A program made the position numbers and the translations under genes. Shown piece after piece: positions 36,689 to 44,643 of a stretch of DNA of 64,000 nucleotides; position 1 is the stretch's first letter, and each line of letters starts with the position of its first letter. The notes under the pieces are model-generated. The model was not told the DNA's origin and did no database searches. It saw only the letters and a program-made list of their open reading frames with translations. This stretch comes from JAVJRN01 sp040218415 (GTDB lineage Bacteria; Bacteroidota; Bacteroidia; Cytophagales; Cyclobacteriaceae): the NCBI GenBank assembly GCA_040218415.1, contig JAVJRN010000049.1:1-64000 (forward strand), in the 5' to 3' direction.

Positions 36689-37737
36689 TGGAGAAGTTTG
36701 GAATCACCTTACCGGAAAATAATTTACCTATTTATATTGTTGGAGCAGGAGGTATTGTAAAAGATGCTCATCTGCCAGCCTATGCCCTAGCGGGCTTTGA
36801 AATCAAAGGTATTTTTGATCTGAATGAAGCAAAAGCGAACGGTTTAGCTAAGAAATTTGGGATTTTAAAAGCCTTTGCATCTATCAAAGAAATGGTTGCA
36901 GAAGCAAATGTAAGTTGTGTCTACGATGTGGCCGTTCCCGGGCGTGCAGTATTAGAAGTGTTGAAGCAACTGCCCAATGAAGCGAATGTACTCATCCAAA
37001 AACCCATGGGGGAAAACATTGCGGAGGCCGAGAAGATTTTGGAATTGTGCAGAGAGAAGCGTTTAAATGCGGGCATCAATTTTCAACTCCGATATGCGCC
37101 ACCTGTGAATGAAGCTCGCCGTATGATTGATGAGGGTTCATTAGGTGAGCTGATAGATATCGAAATAAATGTGAATGTATTCACTCCTTGGCACTTATGG
37201 GATTTTTTATTCACTGCCGAACGCGTCGAAATACTTTATCATAGTATTCATTATCTAGATTTAATCAGGTCCTTTTTAGGTAACCCAAATGCGGTGATGG
37301 CAAAAACTATAAGGCATCCCAAGATGAAGGAGCTGGCTTCTGTTCGTACTTCCATGATTCTTGATTATGGAGATATGATTCGAGCAAATATCCTCACTAA
37401 TCACGCGCACAATTTTGGTTTGCACAATCAACAATCTTACATCAAGCTGGAGGGAACTCAAGGCGCGATTAAAATTAATCTGGGCATTTTGATGAATTAC
37501 CCTGAGGGGGTTGAAGACACATTCGAGTACGTTGTTTTAGAGGAAGGTAAAGATCCTAATTGGCTAACGAAAACGATTGACGGCTCTTGGTTTCCTCATG
37601 CTTTTATTGGGTCTATGTCACAAATCATGCGTGCAGCTAGCGGAGAGATCAATCAGCCCGATAACTCCGTTGAGGACTGCATCTACACCATGGAGTGGGT
37701 TGAACAGGCGTATCGATCGAGCGACAGCCGTTCATAA
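36688..37737 (+). CDS. Gfo/Idh/MocA-family NAD(P)-dependent oxidoreductase
   Basis: 349 residues. N-terminal Rossmann fold with IVGAGGIVKDAHLPAYALAG, then VLIQKPMGENIAEAEKI with the conserved Lys of the EKP-type motif (Gln replaces Glu). C-terminal alpha/beta substrate domain includes NFQLRYAPPVNEARRMI and YHSIHYLDLIRSF, where a His likely acts in catalysis. The family contains sugar dehydrogenases, including ones proposed for L-rhamnose/L-fucose and D-apiose. Last gene of the seven-gene operon; it converges on GH127 with 23 bp between stops. A sugar 1-dehydrogenase making the lactone for the upstream lactonase fits the context. Confidence 0.84.
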   Translation: MEKFGITLPENNLPIYIVGAGGIVKDAHLPAYALAGFEIKGIFDLNEAKANGLAKKFGILKAFASIKEMVAEANVSCVYDVAVPGRAVLEVLKQLPNEANVLIQKPMGENIAEAEKILELCREKRLNAGINFQLRYAPPVNEARRMIDEGSLGELIDIEINVNVFTPWHLWDFLFTAERVEILYHSIHYLDLIRSFLGNPNAVMAKTIRHPKMKELASVRTSMILDYGDMIRANILTNHAHNFGLHNQQSYIKLEGTQGAIKINLGILMNYPEGVEDTFEYVVLEEGKDPNWLTKTIDGSWFPHAFIGSMSQIMRAASGEINQPDNSVEDCIYTMEWVEQAYRSSDSRS

Positions 37738-37760
37738 CCCATCAATGATGATTAGGTGTA

Positions 37761-39827
37761 CTACCTATCCAATCCCATCCAAATAGCCATATCAGATTCA
37801 GCACGATTTGCCCAAGCAAAGTATGGAATCAGCTGGATGTCAATAGGTTTCACTTTTTGGCTGATCGGCTGATAGAGACTTGATTTGTTTGGACGCTTTA
37901 CCAATCCTGCTTGTCCATTTAAGGCCGTTAATTCAACACCAGCAATAGTCACCTTCTTAGGAGTCAGGCGAATATTTGCCGGGATCACTACATCTGAAAC
38001 TTTTTGTCCTTCGGCAAGATCTAAACCTTCCAGCGCATACACCAAAGGTCCACGCTGTACAGCCACCATATTCTTGGTGGCCTCAACTAATGGATTCGCC
38101 TCGATCAAAGTAGCTGGCATCTCCAAAGTCAATTGGATTTTTTCACCTGCTTTCCAGCTTTGCGAAACACTGAGATAAGAAGAATTTTCTACTGATGCAG
38201 CAACTTGTTGGCCATTTACCTTGATAACTGCTTTCATGCACCAGTCAGGGATTCTAAAGTTCAATGACTTATCGCTTTCAAGACTTTTGTTGATAGTAAT
38301 ATCGATGGTGCCATCCCAAGGATAGTTGGTCAACTGAGTCAGAGAAATCTCCTCGCCACCTAATGTGGTAGTCAGTTGGCTACTTGCGTAAAGGTTCAAC
38401 CACAAACCTGTTTCATTTTTACTATAGAGGTAGTTTGATACCTCAGCAATTGTGCGAATCGTATTTGGTGGACAGCAGTTTGATAGACTGATGTAATCTT
38501 CGCGAACATTAGACCAACGAAGTTTGAAGGGCAGATCCATTTCGTGGCTTAGTGGGTTCGTATAAAAGTAACCGCGACCATTGAGATTAACACCAGAAAG
38601 CACACTGTTGTAAAGTGTACGTTCCATCAAGTCCGCATACTTAGCCTCTGAGGTAGTTTGTAGCATTCGGTAGTTCCATAGTACACTACCGATATTGGCG
38701 CAGGTTTCGTTATGAGCACCGGCATTTGGTAATTCGTACTCTCTGCCGTAAGATTGGTGTACCTGTTGAATTTGAGTTGGATCGTAAGTAGTGCCATTTG
38801 GCGACACGCCATCATATAGTGCTCCACAGCCACCTGTAATGTATAGTTTGCGTTCTACGAGATCATTCCAAATTTTATCTAAAGTAAGTTTAAGCGATTC
38901 ATCACCTGTTTCGGCATATATGTCGGCTACTCCTGCATAAAGATAATTGGCGCGAACAGCATGGCCTAAGGCTTCTTCTTGATCCCTGAATGGAATGCGG
39001 TCCTGATTGTGATCTGTTCCGTCTTTCATGAGGTCACGGATATCTATAAATTTTTTAGCCAGTTCAAGGTATTTCTCTTCGCTAGTAGTTCGGTACATTT
39101 CTATTACACCCATATAATGCGATGGGCAAATGGCATTTTGGGCCATTTTTTCAGGATAAAGCTCCGTGTAAGTATATAAGTAATCAGCGGCTTTTATAGC
39201 GATTTCCATCAAGTCTGTTTTGCCTGTAGCCTTATAATGAACCGTAGCTGCGGTCATAAGATGTCCCATGTTATAGCTTTCAAAATCCATCCGATCACGA
39301 AACTCCACCGCCGATTTAGGGTTATTCTTCGTCTCTATCATTACGGGAGTGTGTATGTAACCGTCGGCTCTTTGAGAAGCAGCAATGAGTGGGATCACTA
39401 CATCAATCATCTCATTATATTTTTCATCATGAGACAAAGCATACGCCATACTTGCGGCCTCTATCAGCTTATAAAAATCTCCATCATGAAAAGGTGCGCC
39501 TGCGTGAACTCCATCTGCTTTTCCTGCTGCTATTTTGAAGTTTTCCAAAGCATGACTTCTTTCTGCATCGCTGTAGATGTTCCACATTTCAGGAATCATT
39601 GTTTCAATACAGGTTTTAACACGATCTTCCCAAAAACCTTTTGTTAGTTCTACTTCATCAAAGCCTACTGGCTGTAGCTTGGCATATGGGCTTTTAGAGG
39701 TATTGACCAAACTTTTGTTTGCCGTTAGCTTGCTTAGTTCTTGGGGTTCTTTTATTTTGTTTTCTTGATTATGTTGGCCACAGCCAATGATCAATCCGAA
39801 GAAGGCAATTAATCCAATGTTTTTCAT
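37761..39827 (-). CDS. GH127-family glycosidase lipoprotein (beta-L-arabinofuranosidase-like)
   Basis: 688 residues from the ATG at 39827, chosen because the lipobox (LIIGC) then falls at residues 11-15; the frame continues to 39848. (alpha/alpha)6 barrel of the DUF1680 family. The zinc-cysteine nucleophile site of GH127 is visible: HNETCANIGSVLW supplies Glu and Cys, and LSNCCPPNTIRT the Cys pair. Known GH127 enzymes include beta-L-arabinofuranosidase and the B. thetaiotaomicron RG-II aceric-acid hydrolase. It diverges from the RuBisCO-like gene across 115 bp. Fold and active site are clear; the sugar removed is not. Confidence 0.88.
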   Translation of the reverse strand: MKNIGLIAFFGLIIGCGQHNQENKIKEPQELSKLTANKSLVNTSKSPYAKLQPVGFDEVELTKGFWEDRVKTCIETMIPEMWNIYSDAERSHALENFKIAAGKADGVHAGAPFHDGDFYKLIEAASMAYALSHDEKYNEMIDVVIPLIAASQRADGYIHTPVMIETKNNPKSAVEFRDRMDFESYNMGHLMTAATVHYKATGKTDLMEIAIKAADYLYTYTELYPEKMAQNAICPSHYMGVIEMYRTTSEEKYLELAKKFIDIRDLMKDGTDHNQDRIPFRDQEEALGHAVRANYLYAGVADIYAETGDESLKLTLDKIWNDLVERKLYITGGCGALYDGVSPNGTTYDPTQIQQVHQSYGREYELPNAGAHNETCANIGSVLWNYRMLQTTSEAKYADLMERTLYNSVLSGVNLNGRGYFYTNPLSHEMDLPFKLRWSNVREDYISLSNCCPPNTIRTIAEVSNYLYSKNETGLWLNLYASSQLTTTLGGEEISLTQLTNYPWDGTIDITINKSLESDKSLNFRIPDWCMKAVIKVNGQQVAASVENSSYLSVSQSWKAGEKIQLTLEMPATLIEANPLVEATKNMVAVQRGPLVYALEGLDLAEGQKVSDVVIPANIRLTPKKVTIAGVELTALNGQAGLVKRPNKSSLYQPISQKVKPIDIQLIPYFAWANRAESDMAIWMGLDR

Positions 39828-39914
39828 CTTTATACTGGTTATACTCATGCCAATTTCATGAATTTATTTGGTCTTTAGAACAGGAGATAGCAGGACACTA
39901 TTTCCTGTAGAGGC

Positions 39915-39927
39915 TTTAATATTTACA
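39915..39927. promoter_or_regulatory. Near-copy of the fucI-upstream palindrome before the RuBisCO-like gene
   Basis: TTTAATATTTACA differs from the fucI-upstream box at one base (T for G), which breaks one arm. It lies 15 bp from the RuBisCO-like start codon in the GH127/RLP divergent gap. Shared regulation is possible but rests on two AT-rich sites. Confidence 0.25.
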
Positions 39928-39942
39928 AAAGTCTAAAACGAG

Positions 39943-41187
39943 ATGGAACGTATAATAGCTACCTATTTAATAGAAACGCCTTATGATATTCATGAAGCGG
40001 CAGCCATTCTAGCCGGTGAGCAATCAAGTGGAACATTTGTAGCCGTACCGGGCGAAACCCAAGAGCTCAAAGAGCGCTTTGCCGCAAGGGTCGAAGAAGT
40101 GGAAGAATTGGAGACAGTAAGCCAACCAAGTATACCGGGTGATAATGTACCTGAAGGAAAGTATCACCGGGCGAAAGTCAAGATTTCCTGGTCGGTGGAG
40201 AATTTTGAGGTGAATGTGCCCGTGTTGATCTCTACGCTGCAGGGGAATTTATACGAACTAAGACAGTTTACGGGTTTGAAACTAGATGATTTCGAGCTTC
40301 CTAGTGTTTACAAAGACCATTTTAATGGTCCAAGCTTTGGTGTTAAAGGCTCTAAAAAATTAACCTCTGTTCCTGATAATAGACCAATGATAGGGACAAT
40401 CATCAAACCAAGTGTAGGTTTATCGCCTGATCAGACTGGTGAGATTGTCGAAAAATTGATAGGTGCAGGGATTGATTTTATCAAAGACGATGAGCTGATG
40501 GGATCTACTGCCAACTCTTCCTTTTCAAAAAGGGTGAGCACCATTATGAGGATTATAAATAATCATGCTGAAAAAACAGGTAAGAAGGTGATGTACGCAT
40601 TCAACATCACGGAAGATTATGATACTATGATGGCCAACTATGATCGCATACTTAATGCTGGAGGAACTTGTGCGATGATTAGTGTCAATAGTATAGGATG
40701 GGCAGCTGCTAGGGATATCTGTGAGCGCGGTGAGCTGGCTATTCATGCGCATAGAAACGGCTGGGGAATGCTCAATAGACATCCTTATTTAGGAATTAAT
40801 TTTCCGGCTTATAGCAAATTGTGGCGTATGGCTGGTGTAGATCAGCTCCATGTCAATGGGATAAGAAATAAATTTTGGGAGTCAGACGAGTCTGTGATTC
40901 GTTCTATCAAGTCGTGCCTGACGCCATTCATCAATGAACAACTGATATTACCTGTGGTGTCTTCCGGACAATGGGGTGGTCAGGCTTTTGACACTTACGA
41001 ATGGACCAAAACTACTGACTTGCTATATATGGCAGGTGGAGGAATCATGGCACATCCATCTGGCCCTGAAGGGGGAGTGGTTGCGCTAAAACAGGCCTGG
41101 GAAGGCGCAGTGAACGGACTTACCTTAGAGCAAGCAGCCAGACAATATAAGGAGTTTGGACAGTCAGTTAATAAGTTTGGAAATTGA
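39943..41187 (+). CDS. RuBisCO-like protein (form IV type; OiaT/OiaX-like candidate)
   Basis: 414 residues, RuBisCO large-subunit fold. Retained: IKP lysine (Lys155, equivalent to Lys175), the KDDE metal site (Lys181, Asp183, Glu184), His270-Arg271 (HAHRNGWG), His303, a loop-6-region lysine (Lys310), Ser340/341 and GGGIMAHPSGP. Lost: the second active-site lysine of TIKPK (Lys177) is Ser157, and the N-terminal Glu60 region is unrecognisable, so carbon fixation is not expected. RuBisCO-like proteins paired with DUF1537 kinases include 3-oxo-isoapionate 4-phosphate decarboxylase (OiaX) and transcarboxylase/hydrolase (OiaT) of D-apionate catabolism. The kinase gene follows with a 4-bp overlap. 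The substrate is therefore likely a phosphorylated branched or beta-keto sugar acid. Confidence 0.88.
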   Translation: MERIIATYLIETPYDIHEAAAILAGEQSSGTFVAVPGETQELKERFAARVEEVEELETVSQPSIPGDNVPEGKYHRAKVKISWSVENFEVNVPVLISTLQGNLYELRQFTGLKLDDFELPSVYKDHFNGPSFGVKGSKKLTSVPDNRPMIGTIIKPSVGLSPDQTGEIVEKLIGAGIDFIKDDELMGSTANSSFSKRVSTIMRIINNHAEKTGKKVMYAFNITEDYDTMMANYDRILNAGGTCAMISVNSIGWAAARDICERGELAIHAHRNGWGMLNRHPYLGINFPAYSKLWRMAGVDQLHVNGIRNKFWESDESVIRSIKSCLTPFINEQLILPVVSSGQWGGQAFDTYEWTKTTDLLYMAGGGIMAHPSGPEGGVVALKQAWEGAVNGLTLEQAARQYKEFGQSVNKFGN

Positions 41188-42563
41188 GTGGTTCCAGCAA
41201 AATAAGGTTTGCCTTTTACGGCGATGACTTCACAGGATCTACGGACGCTTTAGAGTTTTTAGTGGCAGCAGGCTTAAAGACCAGACTTTTTCTTGATGAA
41301 GCGGCTCTCAGTCAAGCTGACAACCTGGAATCTCTAGATGCCGTAGGACTTGCCGGAATGACTCGGGCAATGACGCCTGAGGGGATGACTTTGACTTTGA
41401 CAAGTGCTTTTGAGAAGCTTCGAAAGCTTAAAACAGACCATGTGCATTACAAGGTTTGCTCCACTTTTGATTCCTCTCCAGAAATTGGAAATATTGGGGT
41501 GGCTATCACCTGTGGTCAGCAAGTATTCGGACTTCAATGCACGCCTATTTTAGTAGCAGCACCCACATTGGGTCGGTTTATGGCATTTGGTAATTTATTT
41601 GCTAAAATGGGTACTGGTAGCAATGGTTCCACTTATCGTCTGGATCAACACCCATCTATGAGCCAGCATCCAACTACGCCTGCCTACGATGGAGACCTAC
41701 GGGATCATCTCAGACGTCAGATTGATCTGAAGATCGGACTGATTGACTTGACGGATTTAGAAAAATCAGATGAATACCTTCAAAACAAGATGCGTGATCT
41801 AGAGGCTTCCGGCTGTGGAGTAGTTTTCATGGACGCGGTGTACGAAAGTCAGATGAAGCATTTGGGTAGTATTCTAGATCAGATCACTCAAAAAACTTTG
41901 TTTTCTGTCGGATCATCGGGTGTAGAAAAAGCATTGGGTGATTATTGGGAGGATGTTGGGCTGTTTGAAAAACGCCGAGATTGGCAAGAATTAACTCCCG
42001 TGAATGCATTGTTAGTGCTATCGGGAAGCGCATCTCCGGTGACATCCAATCAGATTGATCACGTAGTAAAGATTGGCTGGCACGAAATAGCGGTCGATCC
42101 GCAATCTCTTGATCATCCAGATAAGTTCATATCACAATATGCCGATGAGATCGTGCAAGCCATTAGGAATGAGCAGAGCGTTATTATTCATACCTGTAAA
42201 GGCCCTCAAGATTCCAGAATTCAAGAGACGGTGTTTATTTTAGAGTCAAGAGGTTTAAGTGGATTGGAACTGAAGAGAAGTACTGCTGAGGAGTTTGGCG
42301 CTATTTTAGGCAAAACAGCGAAACTGGTTTTGGACCAAGTGGATTTCAAAAGATTGGTCATTGCAGGTGGCGATACTTCAAGTTATGTTGCACGTCAGCT
42401 AGGGATAGATTCGGTAGAAATGATTGCTCCATTAGTCAAGGGCGCTCCGCTATGTAAGGCCTTTTCTAAAACGTCCAAAATATCCGGCATGGAAGTAAAT
42501 CTGAAAGGTGGGCAAATAGGTAGTGAAAGCTATTTCGAGTCGCTGAGATTAGGAAAAATTTGA
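41184..42563 (+). CDS. Four-carbon/branched acid-sugar kinase (DUF1537, OtnK/OiaK family)
   Basis: 459 residues. It starts at a TTG inside the RuBisCO-like stop (TTGA); the next in-frame ATG is after the conserved N-terminus, so TTG is well supported. N-terminal substrate domain FYGDDFTGSTDALEFLVAAGLKTRLF, and C-terminal nucleotide domain with VIAGGDTSSYVARQLG and LKGGQIGSESYFE. Family members phosphorylate D-threonate, D-erythronate, 2-oxo-tetronate or 3-oxo-isoapionate. Translational coupling to the RuBisCO-like protein means the kinase product is very probably its substrate. Confidence 0.88.
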   Translation: MSGSSKIRFAFYGDDFTGSTDALEFLVAAGLKTRLFLDEAALSQADNLESLDAVGLAGMTRAMTPEGMTLTLTSAFEKLRKLKTDHVHYKVCSTFDSSPEIGNIGVAITCGQQVFGLQCTPILVAAPTLGRFMAFGNLFAKMGTGSNGSTYRLDQHPSMSQHPTTPAYDGDLRDHLRRQIDLKIGLIDLTDLEKSDEYLQNKMRDLEASGCGVVFMDAVYESQMKHLGSILDQITQKTLFSVGSSGVEKALGDYWEDVGLFEKRRDWQELTPVNALLVLSGSASPVTSNQIDHVVKIGWHEIAVDPQSLDHPDKFISQYADEIVQAIRNEQSVIIHTCKGPQDSRIQETVFILESRGLSGLELKRSTAEEFGAILGKTAKLVLDQVDFKRLVIAGGDTSSYVARQLGIDSVEMIAPLVKGAPLCKAFSKTSKISGMEVNLKGGQIGSESYFESLRLGKI

Positions 42564-42582
42564 ATTATTAAATGACAAAGAA

Positions 42583-43245
42583 ATGACGAAGAAATTAGGT
42601 TTAATACACACCTCTTCTACACTAGTACCTGTGTTCCAAGAGTTGATTGATAAATACTTGAAAGGGAAAGATGTGAAGGTTTTTAACATCGTAGATGATA
42701 GCCTTATCAAGAACACCATAGAACGCAATAAACTTACTCCGGACACATCTCGGCGAGTGGTGGACTATGTAGGCTCTGCCGAGGCTGCTGGTGCAGATTA
42801 TATCATGGTTACTTGTTCATCCATTGGTTCGGCAGTTGAAGCTGCCGCTGGATTATCGGGTGTTCCTGTATTGAGAGTAGACCAGCCAATGGCCGATCAG
42901 GCCGTGCAAATGGGTAAGAAAATAGGAGTAGTCGCTACGCTTCCAACCACGCTGGAGCCAACATCTGATTTGGTACGAAGAAGGGCGCAAGCTGCGGGTA
43001 AAGAAGTGGAGATTACCTCCAAACTCTGTGAAGGAGCTTTTGAGGCTTTGATGGGTGGTGCCCCTGAAAAACACGACGAAATGGTAGCTTCGGCACTCAT
43101 AGCTTTGGCGTCAGAAGTGGACGTGATCGTATTGGCTCAAGCCTCTATGGCTAGGGTAGTGGGTCAGCTCTCAGAAGAAGATAAAAAAGTGCCAATTCTC
43201 GCAAGTCCAACGATCGCGATGGAGTTTTTGGCCACTCAATTTTGA
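42583..43245 (+). CDS. Asp/Glu racemase superfamily protein with one catalytic cysteine
   Basis: 220 residues. The N-terminal half has the usual cysteine in VTCSSIGSA (Cys78), but the second position reads VIVLAQASMA, with no cysteine. True racemases and maleate isomerase need both; arylmalonate decarboxylase keeps one, though the other one. A role as decarboxylase, isomerase or tautomerase on a sugar-acid intermediate is therefore more plausible than amino-acid racemisation. It is 19 bp after the kinase and overlaps the transporter by 4 bp (TTGA). Confidence 0.75.
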   Translation: MTKKLGLIHTSSTLVPVFQELIDKYLKGKDVKVFNIVDDSLIKNTIERNKLTPDTSRRVVDYVGSAEAAGADYIMVTCSSIGSAVEAAAGLSGVPVLRVDQPMADQAVQMGKKIGVVATLPTTLEPTSDLVRRRAQAAGKEVEITSKLCEGAFEALMGGAPEKHDEMVASALIALASEVDVIVLAQASMARVVGQLSEEDKKVPILASPTIAMEFLATQF

Positions 43246-44504
43246 TCAAGACTGTTCAAAAATATATTCTTTGGCTATCTCTGCCCTTGGCTGTCGGTTT
43301 AATAGGTTCGCTGCTATTTGGGATGGATGAATGGAGTAAGCCTTTGGGTGTTTTTACCGCTATATTTTTTACTATTGGCCTTGGGTTTTTGACTTCATTA
43401 CGGAGTTATCAGTATACTTTTTGGATACTTACCGCAATAGTCTGCGCACTGATCTACCCTAACACTTTTTTGTCTGTTGGCGGATTTGATTTGAGAAGTA
43501 AGTGGTTGATTCTTGTTGTAGTTCAACTAGTCATGTTTGGCATGGGCACTCAGATGAGTTTAAGAGACTTTGCTGGAATCAGAACCATGGGAAAGGGAGT
43601 TCTAGTGGGTGTTTTGTGTCAATTCACAATCATGCCTTTACTTGGATTTGTATTGACATTGATCTTTCATTTTGATCCAGAAATAGCTGCGGGGATTGTG
43701 CTTATAGGCTCTTGCAGCAGCGGGTTGGCTTCTAATGTGATGGTGTATATCGCTAATGCTAACCTGACGCTCTCAGTTACGCTTACAGCAGTTGCTACAC
43801 TGATTGCTCCAATCATGACGCCATTATTGATGCAACTTTATGCGGGTACCTATATCGAGATTGATTTTCTAAGTATGTGCATTCAAATCATCAAAATCGT
43901 ACTGGTGCCAATAGGTGCAGCGATGATTTATGATGCGCTGAAAACAGGTTCTGTACAGTTTAGAAATAGAATGATCGGTGTTGGTGCTGCTTGTGCGATT
44001 GCACTGCTTTTCATTGTTTTTCAAATCAATCAATCAAGCTCCACAATGTTGATTCTTGAGTTATTCGGCTTTTTGGCTGGAGCCGTGGTATTCGGAATCG
44101 TCTTTTACTTTTTGACGAAAGTATTCAATGGACTAATAAAATTGATGCCTTTGATTTCCATGTTTGGAATCGTCTATTTCACATTAGTAACAACCGCGGC
44201 TAGTCGCGAAAACATACTACAGATTGGATTGCTCTTAATATTAGTGGCGATTATTCATAATTCGCTGGGTTATGTGTTTGGCTATTCCTTTAGCAGGTTA
44301 CTTAAACTTGACCGAAACTCTGCCAGAACTATAGCTTTAGAGGTTGGCCTACAAAATGGAGGAATGGCTTCAGGTCTAGCAGGAGTGATGGGTAAACTTG
44401 CCACACTTGGGTTGGCAGCAGCAGTATTTAGTCCGTGGATGAATGTTTCTGGATCGCTCTTGGCGAATTACTGGAAACGTAAAAGTGACGAGCAAGCCAA
44501 CTGA
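43242..44504 (+). CDS. BASS-family (bile acid:sodium symporter-like) transporter
   Basis: 420 residues with an extra N-terminal hydrophobic segment (about 1-80), then the ten-helix BASS core: LVVVQLVMFGMGTQMSLRDFAG, GSCSSGLASNVMVYIANANLTLSVTLTA and ALEVGLQNGGMASGLAG, the crossover sodium-binding regions. It starts at TTG 43242 in a TTGA overlap with the preceding gene; the first ATG is after the first membrane segment. The family moves organic anions such as bile acids, pantoate or 2-keto acids. Here it is a good candidate importer for the sugar acid used by the RuBisCO-like pathway. Confidence 0.83.
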   Translation: MIKTVQKYILWLSLPLAVGLIGSLLFGMDEWSKPLGVFTAIFFTIGLGFLTSLRSYQYTFWILTAIVCALIYPNTFLSVGGFDLRSKWLILVVVQLVMFGMGTQMSLRDFAGIRTMGKGVLVGVLCQFTIMPLLGFVLTLIFHFDPEIAAGIVLIGSCSSGLASNVMVYIANANLTLSVTLTAVATLIAPIMTPLLMQLYAGTYIEIDFLSMCIQIIKIVLVPIGAAMIYDALKTGSVQFRNRMIGVGAACAIALLFIVFQINQSSSTMLILELFGFLAGAVVFGIVFYFLTKVFNGLIKLMPLISMFGIVYFTLVTTAASRENILQIGLLLILVAIIHNSLGYVFGYSFSRLLKLDRNSARTIALEVGLQNGGMASGLAGVMGKLATLGLAAAVFSPWMNVSGSLLANYWKRKSDEQAN

Positions 44505-44643
44505 GACTCATGTTGTTGGTTTCGATTAAGATCATAAATAATTGATGAACGATTCTATACTGAAATCGGTCTTTTACTTTTGGTCAAGGTCAGTAAATAT
44601 GAAGCAAGTAATACGAAGAAATACACGGTAAAAAAGTAAAATA

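Noticed and set aside
39943..41187. Carbon-fixing RuBisCO
   Set aside because: The second active-site lysine and the N-terminal catalytic Glu region are not present, no phosphoribulokinase is nearby, and the partner is an acid-sugar kinase. It is a RuBisCO-like protein.
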